In this document: piece after piece, positions 9,600 through 18,640 of the stretch
Numbering within the stretch: position 1 is the first letter of the stretch
Layout of the letters: every line of letters begins with the position of its first letter
DNA from: Litorimonas sp046250185
Lineage (GTDB): Bacteria; Pseudomonadota; Alphaproteobacteria; Caulobacterales; Maricaulaceae
Reading direction: 5' to 3' (one strand)
Length of the DNA: 64,000 bases
Assembly: GCF_046250185.1 (NCBI RefSeq)
Contig: NZ_CP176469.1
The notes under the pieces: model-generated
Databases searched by the model: none
What the model saw: the letters and a program-made list of their open reading frames with translations, nothing else
What the model was told of the DNA's origin: nothing
Translations under genes and position numbers: made by a program

Positions 9600-10793
9600 T
9601 TAGTCTCGCTGCAAACACACCGCTGTCGCCTCGCCGCCGCCTATACAGAGTGACGCCACGCCCTTCTTTGCGTCGCGTTTCTCCATCTCTGCGATCAAGG
9701 TAGCCATGATCCGCGCCCCTGACGCGCCAATGGGGTGACCTAAAACACAGCCGCCACCATTCACATTGACCTTATCGTGGTCCAATCCCAACTCTTGCAT
9801 AGCAATCATCGGGACAACGGCGAAGGCTTCGTTGATTTCCCATAGGTCTACGTCTTTGCTGTCCCATCCCGCTTTGCCGAGCGCCTTTTTCATCGCATGG
9901 ACGGGCGCGGTGGTGAAGTAAGCGGGTGCGTGCGCATGGGCGGCATGAGAGACGATTTCCGCGAGCACTTTATGGCCGCCTTTCTCCGCATCTGAACGCC
10001 GCATCAGGACAAGCGCCGCCGCGCCGTCATTGATCGAACTTGCATTGGCCGCTGTGACTGTGCCGTCTGTGGTGAACACAGCGCGGAGGCTTGGTATTTT
10101 CTCAGGCCGCGCATTTTTGGGGCCCTCATCTTCGGTGACGACAACATCGCCTTTGCGTGATTTGACCGTCACGGGCGTCAGCTCGCGGTCAAATTTTCCG
10201 TCAGCTTGCGCCGTCTTTGCGCGCTTCACAGACTCGATGGCGTAGGCGTCTTGCTGCTCCCGCGTGAATTGGTATTCCGCTGCGATCATATCAGCAAACA
10301 CGCCCATGGCATTGCCTTCGTAAGCGTCCGTCAGCCCGTCATACATCATGGAATCGACCACTGTCTGATCACCCATACGCATCCCGCCGCGGGCTTTGGG
10401 CAGTAGGTAAGGCGCGTTTGTCATACTCTCCATTCCGCCAGCCACAGCGATGTCCACGCTGCCGGCTTTGATCGCATCGTGCGCCATAATGGCCGCCTGC
10501 ATGCCAGAGCCACACATTTTGTTGATTGTCGTGGCTTCGGTTGATTGCGGCAGTCCCGCATAAATCGCGGCTTGGCGCGCGGGTGCCTGGCCTTGCCCTG
10601 CGGGCAGGACGCAGCCCATGATCGCTTGCTCCACCTTGTCTGCGCTCACGCCAGCTTCGCTCATGGCCGCTTTGATTGCTGCTGCGCCAAGTTGCGGCGC
10701 AGAGACGCTGGCGAAATCGCCTTGAAATGCGCCCATAGGCGTGCGGGCGAGGCCTACAATACAGACGGGATCATTCTTAGCGGTATCAGACAT
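9600..10793 (-). CDS. Acetyl-CoA C-acetyltransferase (thiolase)
   Basis: A 397-residue thiolase with the acyl-accepting Cys94 (NKMCGSGM), His353 (GGGCVLGHPIGASG) and Cys383 (CIGGGEATA), the complete catalytic triad. It condenses or cleaves acetoacetyl-CoA/acetyl-CoA. The length fits biosynthetic or degradative short-chain thiolases (AtoB/PhaA-like). It is divergent from the methylcrotonyl-CoA carboxylase genes, with about 120 bp between the two starts. It could serve the final step of leucine breakdown (acetoacetyl-CoA to two acetyl-CoA) or polyhydroxybutyrate or sterol-type precursor synthesis. No phaB or HMG-CoA genes are present here to decide. Confidence 0.92.
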   Translation of the reverse strand: MSDTAKNDPVCIVGLARTPMGAFQGDFASVSAPQLGAAAIKAAMSEAGVSADKVEQAIMGCVLPAGQGQAPARQAAIYAGLPQSTEATTINKMCGSGMQAAIMAHDAIKAGSVDIAVAGGMESMTNAPYLLPKARGGMRMGDQTVVDSMMYDGLTDAYEGNAMGVFADMIAAEYQFTREQQDAYAIESVKRAKTAQADGKFDRELTPVTVKSRKGDVVVTEDEGPKNARPEKIPSLRAVFTTDGTVTAANASSINDGAAALVLMRRSDAEKGGHKVLAEIVSHAAHAHAPAYFTTAPVHAMKKALGKAGWDSKDVDLWEINEAFAVVPMIAMQELGLDHDKVNVNGGGCVLGHPIGASGARIMATLIAEMEKRDAKKGVASLCIGGGEATAVCLQRD

Positions 10794-10910
10794 AATTCTC
10801 TTTCAAAGACGGGGGACGCGCAAAATTCTAGTCGTCCGACAGGTTGGTTTTGTATTTATGGTGAATTGAGTTCTAAATCAAATGTCGCTAGTCAAATAGC
10901 TGGAGGGCTT

Positions 10911-12500
10911 ATGCCAAAAATCATATCGAAGATAAATCCTGATAGTGAGACCTTTCGGGAAAATGCCGCGCATATGCAAGCGCTTGTCGATGACTTACGG
11001 GCAAAAGTTTCCAAGATTTCAGAGGGGGGATCAGCGCGTGCTCGCGAAAAGCATCTGGCACGCGGAAAACTGCTCCCCCGCGAACGCGTCGAGCGACTGC
11101 TTGATCCCGGCACGCCTTTCCTAGAGCTGTCGCAAATGGCGGCTTATGGCAGCTATGATGATGAGGTGCCAAGCGCTGGTTTGATAACGGGTATAGGCCG
11201 CGTAGCAGGGCGCGAGGTGATGATCATCTGCAATGACGCAACAGTCAAAGGCGGCACCTATTTCCCGCTGACCTGCAAAAAACAAGGTCGCGCTCAAGAT
11301 ATTGCGCGTGAAAACCGTTTGCCCTGCATTTATTTGGTCGATAGCGGCGGCGGGAACCTGCCACACCAAGCTGAGATTTTCCCTGATCGCGATAACTTTG
11401 GCCGCTGTTTTTTCAATCAAGCCACGATGAGCGCAGAGGGTATTCCGCAAATAGGTATCGTGATGGGCAGTTGCACGGCGGGCGGTGCTTACGTGCCAGC
11501 CATGTCGGATGAAAACGTCATCGTCGCCGATCAAGGCACGATCTTTCTCGCGGGGCCACCTTTGGTCAAAGCTGCGACGAATGAAGAAATTTCCGCCGAA
11601 GACTTGGGCGGCGGCATGTTGCATACCTCCGTCTCTGGAGTCGCTGATCACCTCGCGCAGAACGATGCGCATGCGCTCCAAATTGCGCGCGACATTGTAA
11701 AAACGCTCGGCCCTGCCGATCATAGCTATACCCCGTCAGAAGTCGAGCCGCCCGCTTATGATGAAAACGAACTCAATGGTGTCATCCCTTCCGATCTACG
11801 CAAGCCATATGACTGCCGTGAAGTTATTGCGCGAATTGTTGACGGCTCGCATTTTGATGAATTTAAAGCTCTATATGGCAAAACACTCGTTTGCGGCTTC
11901 GCGAAAATCCATGGCTACCAAGTCGGGATACTTGGGAATAATGGTGTACTGTTTTCAGAAAGCTCTCTCAAGGGCGCGCATTTTGTTGAACTGTGCGCCC
12001 AGCGGAAAATCCCACTTGTATTCTTGCAAAACATTACGGGCTTCATGGTCGGGTCCAAAGCGGAGTCGGGTGGCATTGCGAAGCACGGAGCAAAAATGGT
12101 GCATGCAGTGGCCTGTGCGAAAGTGCCAAAATTTACGATCATCATTGGCGGCTCCTACGGCGCTGGGAATTACGGCATGTGCGGACGCGCCTATGAACCG
12201 CGCCTAATGTTCATGTGGCCCAATGCGCGAATTTCGATCATGGGGGGTGAGCAGGCCGCGAGCGTTCTGGCGACCGTTCATCGCGAAAGCGAGAATTGGA
12301 GCGACGCCGAGCGCGACGCTTTTAAAGCCCCCATCATTGAGCAATTTGAGCGGGAAGGGCATCCCTATTTCGCCAGTTCTCGGATTTGGGATGACGGCAT
12401 TATCGCGCCAACTGATACGCGCCGCGTGCTAGGCCTTGGCCTCGCCATGGCTGCTAACGCGCCACTAGAGGACACACGTTTCGGCGTGTTCAGGATGTAG
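10911..12500 (+). CDS. mccB: Methylcrotonoyl-CoA carboxylase beta subunit (carboxyltransferase)
   Basis: A 529-residue acyl-CoA carboxyltransferase (two crotonase-fold halves), the beta subunit that moves carboxylate from biotin to 3-methylcrotonyl-CoA in leucine degradation. Oxyanion and CoA motifs such as GSCTAGGAYVPAM and GGSYGAGNYGMCGRAY match MCC beta rather than propionyl-CoA carboxylase. A longer frame reaches back to 10545, but that would run through the divergent thiolase. ATG 10911 has GGAGGG a few bases ahead and gives the family length. It is followed after two bases by the alpha subunit, so the two are co-expressed. The name liuB is used for the same gene in pseudomonads. Confidence 0.93.
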   Translation: MPKIISKINPDSETFRENAAHMQALVDDLRAKVSKISEGGSARAREKHLARGKLLPRERVERLLDPGTPFLELSQMAAYGSYDDEVPSAGLITGIGRVAGREVMIICNDATVKGGTYFPLTCKKQGRAQDIARENRLPCIYLVDSGGGNLPHQAEIFPDRDNFGRCFFNQATMSAEGIPQIGIVMGSCTAGGAYVPAMSDENVIVADQGTIFLAGPPLVKAATNEEISAEDLGGGMLHTSVSGVADHLAQNDAHALQIARDIVKTLGPADHSYTPSEVEPPAYDENELNGVIPSDLRKPYDCREVIARIVDGSHFDEFKALYGKTLVCGFAKIHGYQVGILGNNGVLFSESSLKGAHFVELCAQRKIPLVFLQNITGFMVGSKAESGGIAKHGAKMVHAVACAKVPKFTIIIGGSYGAGNYGMCGRAYEPRLMFMWPNARISIMGGEQAASVLATVHRESENWSDAERDAFKAPIIEQFEREGHPYFASSRIWDDGIIAPTDTRRVLGLGLAMAANAPLEDTRFGVFRM

Positions 12501-12502
12501 GC

Positions 12503-14470
12503 ATGACGAAGACCATCACCAAAATCCTAATCGCTAATCGCGGGGAAATTGCTTGCCGTGTTATAAAAACAGCGCGGGATATGGGCATTGCAACTGTCGC
12601 GGTTTATTCCGATGCAGACCGCAAAGCGCTGCATGTCCAAATGGCGGATGAAGCTGTCCATATAGGCCCGTCCCCTGCCAATGAGAGCTATCTCGTTATC
12701 GAAAATATCATTGCGGCTGCTAAAGATACTGGCGCAGACGCAGTCCATCCTGGCTATGGCTTTCTCTCTGAAAATCCAGGTTTTGTGCGAGCTTGTGAAA
12801 AAGCGGGCTTGATCTTTATCGGGCCATCCGCCGATGCGATGGAGGCGATGGGCCTGAAGGATGCTGCTAAAAAGCTGATGGATAAGGCGGGCGTGCCAAC
12901 GACTCCCGGCTATCACGGCAAAGACCAAGACTTAAACGTGCTGCGGAAAGAGGCTGATAAAATCGGCTACCCCGTCTTGATTAAAGCGGTCGCGGGCGGC
13001 GGCGGGAAGGGCATGCGCAAAGTCGATGCGGCGGCAGATTTTGAAGCATCGCTCGCCTCCTGCCAACGCGAAGCCAAGAGCAGCTTTGGCAATGATGCTG
13101 TCCTGATTGAGAAATACATCCAAAGCCCGCGCCACATTGAGGTGCAAGTCTTCGGGGACGCTCATGGCCATGTTGTTCATATGTTTGAACGCGATTGCTC
13201 ACTCCAACGCCGCCACCAAAAAGTCATTGAGGAAGCACCAGCCCCAGGCATGACGGACGCTGTGCGCACAGCTATGACAGACGCGGCGATCAAAGCGGCC
13301 AAGGCCGTGAACTACGTTGGCGCTGGCACGGTGGAATTTATTGTCGACGGGTCCGGCGAGCTTCGCACGGACGGGTTCTGGTTCATGGAAATGAACACGC
13401 GTTTGCAGGTCGAACACCCCGTCAGTGAAATGATCACAGGCCTTGATCTAGTCGAATGGCAGATACGCGTTGCGCAGGGTGAAAAACTACCCAAGCAAAG
13501 CGACATCAAGATGAGTGGTCACGCGATTGAAGCTCGGCTCTATGCTGAAGATCCTGCCAATGATTTTCTGCCGAGTGTCGGACAGCTTGACGTATTTCAT
13601 CCATCGCTTGGGGCGTTGGATGGGAGCTACCGCCTTGATACAGGCGTTCAAAAAGGGTCTGAAATTTCGATCTATTACGATCCCATGATCGGAAAATTTA
13701 TCGCCCATGCGACGACGCGCAACAAAGCCATTCAGACATTAACAAACAGCCTGCGCACGAGCTATGTTTATCCCGTCAAAACGAATAAGGACTTTCTCAT
13801 TGATTGTCTCAATGAACCTGCCTTTAAAAACGCGGCTATTAATACGAACTTCATTGCGGAGTATTTATCAAATTGGTCGCGGACTGAACCTTTGAGCCGA
13901 ACGGCTTTGCGCTCACTCGCCATTCATATTTATCAACATTTACCCAAATCAGATAATTCACCGTTTTCGCAGACCGATGGTTGGCGGCTAAATGGCCGAA
14001 CGGGGCCAACATTAGTTTACTATGTGAACGGTGAGGCGATTTCATTTCACTATAGTCACAAAGCTAACGGCCTTCAATGTGAGGTCTTGGGCAAAGTCAA
14101 AACGTCACTCCCGACTGATCCGAGGGACGTTTACGAAACGGCTGCGCCGTGTTTTGATTTGAGGAATGATGCATTCGTTATTATGGCAGAGGGCGGGCCT
14201 TATCAAATCACTCGGAAACCGCCCACGCAGGCTAATGCGGCAGCGTCTTCTCACGCTTTGACCGCGTCTATGCCAGGGAAGATAATTTCTGTAAACGCGA
14301 CGGCGGGCGATAGCGTCAAAGAGGGGGAGGCCCTTATTGTGATGGAAGCGATGAAAATGGAAATGACGCTCAATGCTCCGCGTGACGGCATCGTGTCAGA
14401 TGTGACTTGCGCAGAAGGTAGCTTGGTAACAGACGGCGAAATTCTATTGACGCTCGAGAAGAATAATTAG
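12503..14470 (+). CDS. mccA: Methylcrotonoyl-CoA carboxylase alpha subunit (biotin carboxylase + biotin carrier)
   Basis: A 655-residue subunit. It has an N-terminal biotin carboxylase/ATP-grasp module (about 1-450, with GGGGKGMR and the EMNTRLQVEHPVSE motif) and a C-terminal biotin carrier domain with Lys618 in VMEAMKME. It uses ATP and bicarbonate to carboxylate the attached biotin, which feeds MccB. The start lies two bases after the mccB stop. The stretch at about 440-580 is less conserved, as usual for the linker domain of MCC alpha. With the isovaleryl-CoA dehydrogenase just downstream it forms the first two steps of leucine breakdown after transamination and decarboxylation. Confidence 0.93.
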   Translation: MTKTITKILIANRGEIACRVIKTARDMGIATVAVYSDADRKALHVQMADEAVHIGPSPANESYLVIENIIAAAKDTGADAVHPGYGFLSENPGFVRACEKAGLIFIGPSADAMEAMGLKDAAKKLMDKAGVPTTPGYHGKDQDLNVLRKEADKIGYPVLIKAVAGGGGKGMRKVDAAADFEASLASCQREAKSSFGNDAVLIEKYIQSPRHIEVQVFGDAHGHVVHMFERDCSLQRRHQKVIEEAPAPGMTDAVRTAMTDAAIKAAKAVNYVGAGTVEFIVDGSGELRTDGFWFMEMNTRLQVEHPVSEMITGLDLVEWQIRVAQGEKLPKQSDIKMSGHAIEARLYAEDPANDFLPSVGQLDVFHPSLGALDGSYRLDTGVQKGSEISIYYDPMIGKFIAHATTRNKAIQTLTNSLRTSYVYPVKTNKDFLIDCLNEPAFKNAAINTNFIAEYLSNWSRTEPLSRTALRSLAIHIYQHLPKSDNSPFSQTDGWRLNGRTGPTLVYYVNGEAISFHYSHKANGLQCEVLGKVKTSLPTDPRDVYETAAPCFDLRNDAFVIMAEGGPYQITRKPPTQANAAASSHALTASMPGKIISVNATAGDSVKEGEALIVMEAMKMEMTLNAPRDGIVSDVTCAEGSLVTDGEILLTLEKNN

Positions 14471-14488
14471 CTTTGGAAAGATAATTAA

Positions 14489-15658
14489 ATGACGACTTCA
14501 TACCCGACACTTCAATTTGGCCTGTCAGAAAACGCGGTGATGATCCGCGATAGCGTTCACAAATTTGCGCAAGATAAAATCCTGCCTCGCGCCGCAGAGA
14601 TTGATAGCCAAAATGAATTCCCTCGTGACCTTTGGCCTGAAATGGGCGAGTTGGGTATGCACGGAATTACAGTGGACGAGGCCTATGGCGGCATCAATCT
14701 TGGCTATTTGGAACACACCATCGCAGTCGAAGAAGTCAGCCGCGCGAGTGCATCCGTTGGCCTGTCTTACGGCGCTCATTCAAACCTATGTATCAATCAA
14801 TTGCACCGTTGGGGAAATGATGAACAGAAGGAAAAATACCTCCCTAAATTAGTCTCTGGTGAACACCTCGGTAGCCTTGCCATGAGCGAACCTGCTGCCG
14901 GATCAGACGTGGTTTCGATGAAATTAAAAGCCGAAAAGCAACAGGGCGGATATTTGCTCAATGGCAATAAAATGTGGATCACCAATGCGCCCACCGCTGA
15001 CGTGTTGATGGTCTATGCAAAGACCGACCCTAGCGGCGGCAGTAAAGGCATTTCTGCCTTTATCATCACGCCCGACATGGAAGGTTTTTCGACGGCACAA
15101 AAATTAGATAAACTCGGTATGCGGGGGTCTGACACAAGTGAATTAGTGTTTGAAGACTGCTTTGTCTCTGACGAGAACCTTGTCGGCAATACGGGTCAAG
15201 GCGCAGAAATTTTAATGAGTGGTCTCGACTATGAGCGCGTCGTGCTGTCAGGTATTTCGGTTGGAATAATGCAAGCCTGTCTCGACACAGTACTGCCTTA
15301 TATTCACGAGCGCAAACAATTTGGCAAAGCCATTGGTGAGTTTCAATTAATGCAAGGGAAACTGGCCGATATGTACGTCACGCTGTCCACAGCGCGGGCT
15401 TATACTTACGCAGTTGCGGCGGCCTGTGACCGGGGAGAAACAACGCGCAAAGATGCGGCAGGCTGTATTCTTTATGCTGCAGAAAAAGCAACGCTTGTGG
15501 CGCTAGACGCGATTCAAATGCTAGGTGGGAATGGCTATATCAATGATTACCCAACAGGTCGTTATCTAAGAGATGCGAAGCTGATGGAAATCGGAGCCGG
15601 AACAAGTGAAATTCGCCGCTGGCTTATCGGGCGAGAATTATTTGCGGAAACACATTAA
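14489..15658 (+). CDS. ivd: Isovaleryl-CoA dehydrogenase
   Basis: A 389-residue acyl-CoA dehydrogenase with the three domains of the family. The catalytic glutamate is at the isovaleryl-CoA dehydrogenase position, Glu249 in GLDYERVVLSG, rather than the C-terminal position used by medium- or short-chain enzymes. The FAD-binding motif MSEPAAGSD and the C-terminal QMLGGNGY are present. It oxidises isovaleryl-CoA to 3-methylcrotonyl-CoA, passing electrons to ETF. It lies 18 bases after mccA, whose product uses the one made here. The gene ends almost against the convergent glmS stop, with only four bases between and no room for a separate terminator. Confidence 0.94.
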   Translation: MTTSYPTLQFGLSENAVMIRDSVHKFAQDKILPRAAEIDSQNEFPRDLWPEMGELGMHGITVDEAYGGINLGYLEHTIAVEEVSRASASVGLSYGAHSNLCINQLHRWGNDEQKEKYLPKLVSGEHLGSLAMSEPAAGSDVVSMKLKAEKQQGGYLLNGNKMWITNAPTADVLMVYAKTDPSGGSKGISAFIITPDMEGFSTAQKLDKLGMRGSDTSELVFEDCFVSDENLVGNTGQGAEILMSGLDYERVVLSGISVGIMQACLDTVLPYIHERKQFGKAIGEFQLMQGKLADMYVTLSTARAYTYAVAAACDRGETTRKDAAGCILYAAEKATLVALDAIQMLGGNGYINDYPTGRYLRDAKLMEIGAGTSEIRRWLIGRELFAETH

Positions 15659-15662
15659 TTAA

Positions 15663-17477
15663 TTACTCAACCGTGACGGACTTTGCGAGGTTGCGCGGCT
15701 GGTCTACATCTGTGCCCAAATGCACAGCCGTATGATACGCCAGTAATTGAATAGCAATCGACATGATTATGGGTGCAACGAAGCTATCAGAGCTTGGTAC
15801 GACGATGGTTTCGCTCGCCATATTACCAGCACTTTTTGCGCCGATATCATCGGTAATTAAAATAATTCGCGCACCGCGAGAAGCCACTTCTTGTAAATTG
15901 GAAATCGTTTTTTCAAAGAGCGGATCATAGGGCGCGATGACGATCACGGGCGTCCCGTCCTCGATCAACGCGATGGGCCCATGTTTAAGTTCGCCAGCCG
16001 CATAGCCTTCTGCGTGAATGTAACTAATTTCTTTTAATTTCAATGCGCCCTCAAGCGCGATCGGGACCTGGCTGCCACGGCCTAAGTAAAATGCGCTGCG
16101 TGACTTGGATAACTCAAATGCGATCTGTTCGACTTGTGCATCTAATTCTAGCGCCTCTTTAATCTTGCGCGGTGTTTTAATTAATGCGCGGGCTAAACGA
16201 ATCTCGGCATCACGCGACAAGTCTTTGCGAGATTTCGCGGCCGACAAAGCGAGCGAGGCGAGGGCAGTTAATTGTGAGGTAAAAGCCTTCGTCGAAGCGA
16301 CTCCAATCTCTGGCCCCGCATTGATAGGCAGTGCAATATCAGCCTCGCGGGCCATGGTGGATGTCATGACATTTACAAGCGCTGCAGTCCTAACGCCGTG
16401 GTCTTTGCAATAACGCAGTGCTGCCAAGGTGTCCGCAGTTTCGCCTGATTGGGACACCGCGATAAATAACGATTTGGGTGATAAGACTGGCTGCCGATAA
16501 CGAAATTCTGAGGCGACATCAACATCCACGGCAATGCCTGCTAATTGCTCAAACCAGTATTTTGCAACCATGGCCGCATAACATGCCGTCCCGCAGGCGA
16601 TAATAACAATGCGGTCATATTCTGAAAAGTTCAAACCCTCAGGCAAGTCTGCAGTTAAATTAAATTCGTCCACATAATTCGCGAGCGTGCGGCCGACGGT
16701 CTCTGGCTGCTCATAGATTTCTTTGAGCATAAAGTGGCGGTAATTCCCTTTCTCCGCCATGGCAGGGCCGCCAGAAATAATGGTTTCTGCACGCGTTACG
16801 GACGCGCCAGACTTGTCAAAAATATCTACGCTATCAGGGCTTAGGATCGCCCAATCGCCCTCTTCCAAATAGATCAAACGATTGGTGAGCTGCGCCAGAG
16901 CCATAGCGTCAGAGCCAAGATACATTTCATCATCGCCGATCCCAATCGCCAGCGGTGATCCTGCGCGGGCACAGAAAATTTGGTCTTTGACGCCGTCGAT
17001 AATGACGCCAAAAGCATACGCGCCTCTGAGCTTTTTCAGGCAATCTTGAAACGCGGCTTTGGAGTCTAACCCCCGTGTCAGGGCATCATCAATTAAATGC
17101 GCCACAACTTCGGTATCCGTTTCCGTACGAAAATGATTGTCCGGCAAACTTGCGCGAAGCTCTAAGAAATTCTCGATAATACCGTTATGTACAACGCCGA
17201 CGCGGCCGAAAAAATGCGGATGGGCGTTGGTCTCATTGGGGACGCCATGCGTGGCCCAACGCGTGTGAGCTATGCCTGTATGGCCGTCGATCATGCCGTC
17301 TTTAAGCTTGGCTTCGAGGGATTTGATCTTTCCCTCGGCGCGTTCACGCTTCAATTCACCGCCATCCAAAATGGCAATGCCAGAGCTGTCATAGCCGCGA
17401 TATTCCAGCCGCTTGAGACCTTCTACGAGGCGTTCTGTGACCGTGCTACGGCCTGCAATTCCAATTATTCCGCACAT
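15663..17477 (-). CDS. glmS: Glutamine--fructose-6-phosphate aminotransferase (isomerizing)
   Basis: A 604-residue glucosamine-6-phosphate synthase, the first committed step to UDP-GlcNAc for peptidoglycan and lipid A. Cys2 of MCGIIGI is the N-terminal glutaminase nucleophile. Two SIS sugar-isomerase domains follow (about 285-425 and 455-590, with SQSGETADT), and the C-terminus DQPRNLAKSVTVE is the family signature. It follows the aldolase gene on the same strand with a gap of about 100 bases, so it may have its own promoter. No glmS-type ribozyme can be recognised upstream, as expected outside Firmicutes. glmU is not nearby. Confidence 0.96.
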   Translation of the reverse strand: MCGIIGIAGRSTVTERLVEGLKRLEYRGYDSSGIAILDGGELKRERAEGKIKSLEAKLKDGMIDGHTGIAHTRWATHGVPNETNAHPHFFGRVGVVHNGIIENFLELRASLPDNHFRTETDTEVVAHLIDDALTRGLDSKAAFQDCLKKLRGAYAFGVIIDGVKDQIFCARAGSPLAIGIGDDEMYLGSDAMALAQLTNRLIYLEEGDWAILSPDSVDIFDKSGASVTRAETIISGGPAMAEKGNYRHFMLKEIYEQPETVGRTLANYVDEFNLTADLPEGLNFSEYDRIVIIACGTACYAAMVAKYWFEQLAGIAVDVDVASEFRYRQPVLSPKSLFIAVSQSGETADTLAALRYCKDHGVRTAALVNVMTSTMAREADIALPINAGPEIGVASTKAFTSQLTALASLALSAAKSRKDLSRDAEIRLARALIKTPRKIKEALELDAQVEQIAFELSKSRSAFYLGRGSQVPIALEGALKLKEISYIHAEGYAAGELKHGPIALIEDGTPVIVIAPYDPLFEKTISNLQEVASRGARIILITDDIGAKSAGNMASETIVVPSSDSFVAPIIMSIAIQLLAYHTAVHLGTDVDQPRNLAKSVTVE

Positions 17478-17578
17478 ACCCGAATGACCTTCAGCCTGAA
17501 TTGTCGCAACTTATACCTGTTAGGGCTTAAAATAAGCCTTAAAATGTCAGGGAAAAGGCGCTTTCAGGGCAGGGCGAG

Positions 17579-18634
17579 TTAGGCGTCGACTTCTGCGTCA
17601 ATATCGGCGCTCCATTCGCCCAAACTGGCGAGGCCGTTCATCTTGGCGCGGTGATTGAAGGCGAGCTGCGCCGCATCATAATTCTCGGCTTTACCTTGCC
17701 ACGCAAAGAGCGCGGATTGCTGCAGAGCGCGACCGTAGGAATATGTCAGTTTCCACGGGAAACCGCCAATTTTGTTCATCATATCAAGGTTGCGCGTCGC
17801 TTCTTCATTTTCTTGACCGCCCGATAGGAAGGCGACACCCGGCACCGCAGACGGCACAGTGTCTTTGAGGACCTTGATCGTGCGTTCTGCAATTTCCTCC
17901 CGAGAGGGCTGGTCTTTGCATTTCTTGCCCGCGACGACCATGTTCGGTTTAAGGATCGTGCCTTCGAGGGCGACGCCTTGTTCGTATAGTTCGGTGAAGA
18001 GCGAATTGAGGGTTTTTTCCGTGACTTCGTGACAGCGCTCAACGGAGTGATAACCGCCCATGAGGATTTCTGGTTCGACAATCGGGACAATATTCGCTTC
18101 TTGGCAGAGCGCGGCGTAGCGGCCTAACGCGTGTGTGTTGGCTTTGATGCCGCCGCGGCTTGGCGTCATGCCGACATATTGATCGGGATGCGAAATTTCG
18201 ATGACCGCCCGCCATTTCGCAAAGCGCGCACCTAACTCGTAATATTCCGCTAATCGCTCGCGTAGACCATCCAGCCCTTGCGTGATTGTTTCACCAGGGC
18301 GACCCGCGAGCGGGGTGATGCCCATATCGACCTTGATGCCCGGTATTGCCCCTGCGTCTTCAATCAGTTTGCGGAAGGGCGTGCCGTCTTTGGCAGACTG
18401 GCGAATGGTTTCATCATATAAAATAACGCCAGAGATATGGTCATTCATGGCTGTTTCTGTGCGGAACAACATTTCGCGCCAATCTCGGCGGTTGGTCTCA
18501 TTATTTTCCGTGTTGATCGAGGCAAAGCGCTTCCCGATTGTGCCCGTGCTTTCATCCGCTGCGAGGATGCCTTTGCCAGGCTCCACCATACGAACGGCGA
18601 TATCGTGTAATGCTGCCAGATCCATTGTATTCAC
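17579..18634 (-). CDS. Fructose-bisphosphate aldolase, class I
   Basis: A 351-residue class I (Schiff-base) aldolase that splits fructose 1,6-bisphosphate in glycolysis or makes it in gluconeogenesis. The Schiff-base lysine is Lys229 in GTILKPNMV; the N-terminal KGILAADES and the WRAVIEI motif are typical of the eukaryote-like class I family. It follows pgk by six bases, and gap precedes pgk, making a gap-pgk-fba run of lower glycolysis. Many alphaproteobacteria use a class II metal aldolase (fbaA/cbbA) instead or as well. An in-frame ATG at codon 4 is a possible alternative start. Confidence 0.94.
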   Translation of the reverse strand: MNTMDLAALHDIAVRMVEPGKGILAADESTGTIGKRFASINTENNETNRRDWREMLFRTETAMNDHISGVILYDETIRQSAKDGTPFRKLIEDAGAIPGIKVDMGITPLAGRPGETITQGLDGLRERLAEYYELGARFAKWRAVIEISHPDQYVGMTPSRGGIKANTHALGRYAALCQEANIVPIVEPEILMGGYHSVERCHEVTEKTLNSLFTELYEQGVALEGTILKPNMVVAGKKCKDQPSREEIAERTIKVLKDTVPSAVPGVAFLSGGQENEEATRNLDMMNKIGGFPWKLTYSYGRALQQSALFAWQGKAENYDAAQLAFNHRAKMNGLASLGEWSADIDAEVDA

Positions 18635-18640
18635 TCCGAT

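Noticed and set aside
10545..10910. An upstream extension of the MCC beta subunit frame
   Set aside because: It would run through the divergent thiolase gene; the good ribosome site is at 10902-10907 and the family starts at 10911.
17478..17578. A glmS ribozyme or terminator before glmS
   Set aside because: The AAGGCTTA/TAAGCC hairpin lacks a U-run and there is no ribozyme core; the riboswitch-ribozyme is known from Firmicutes.
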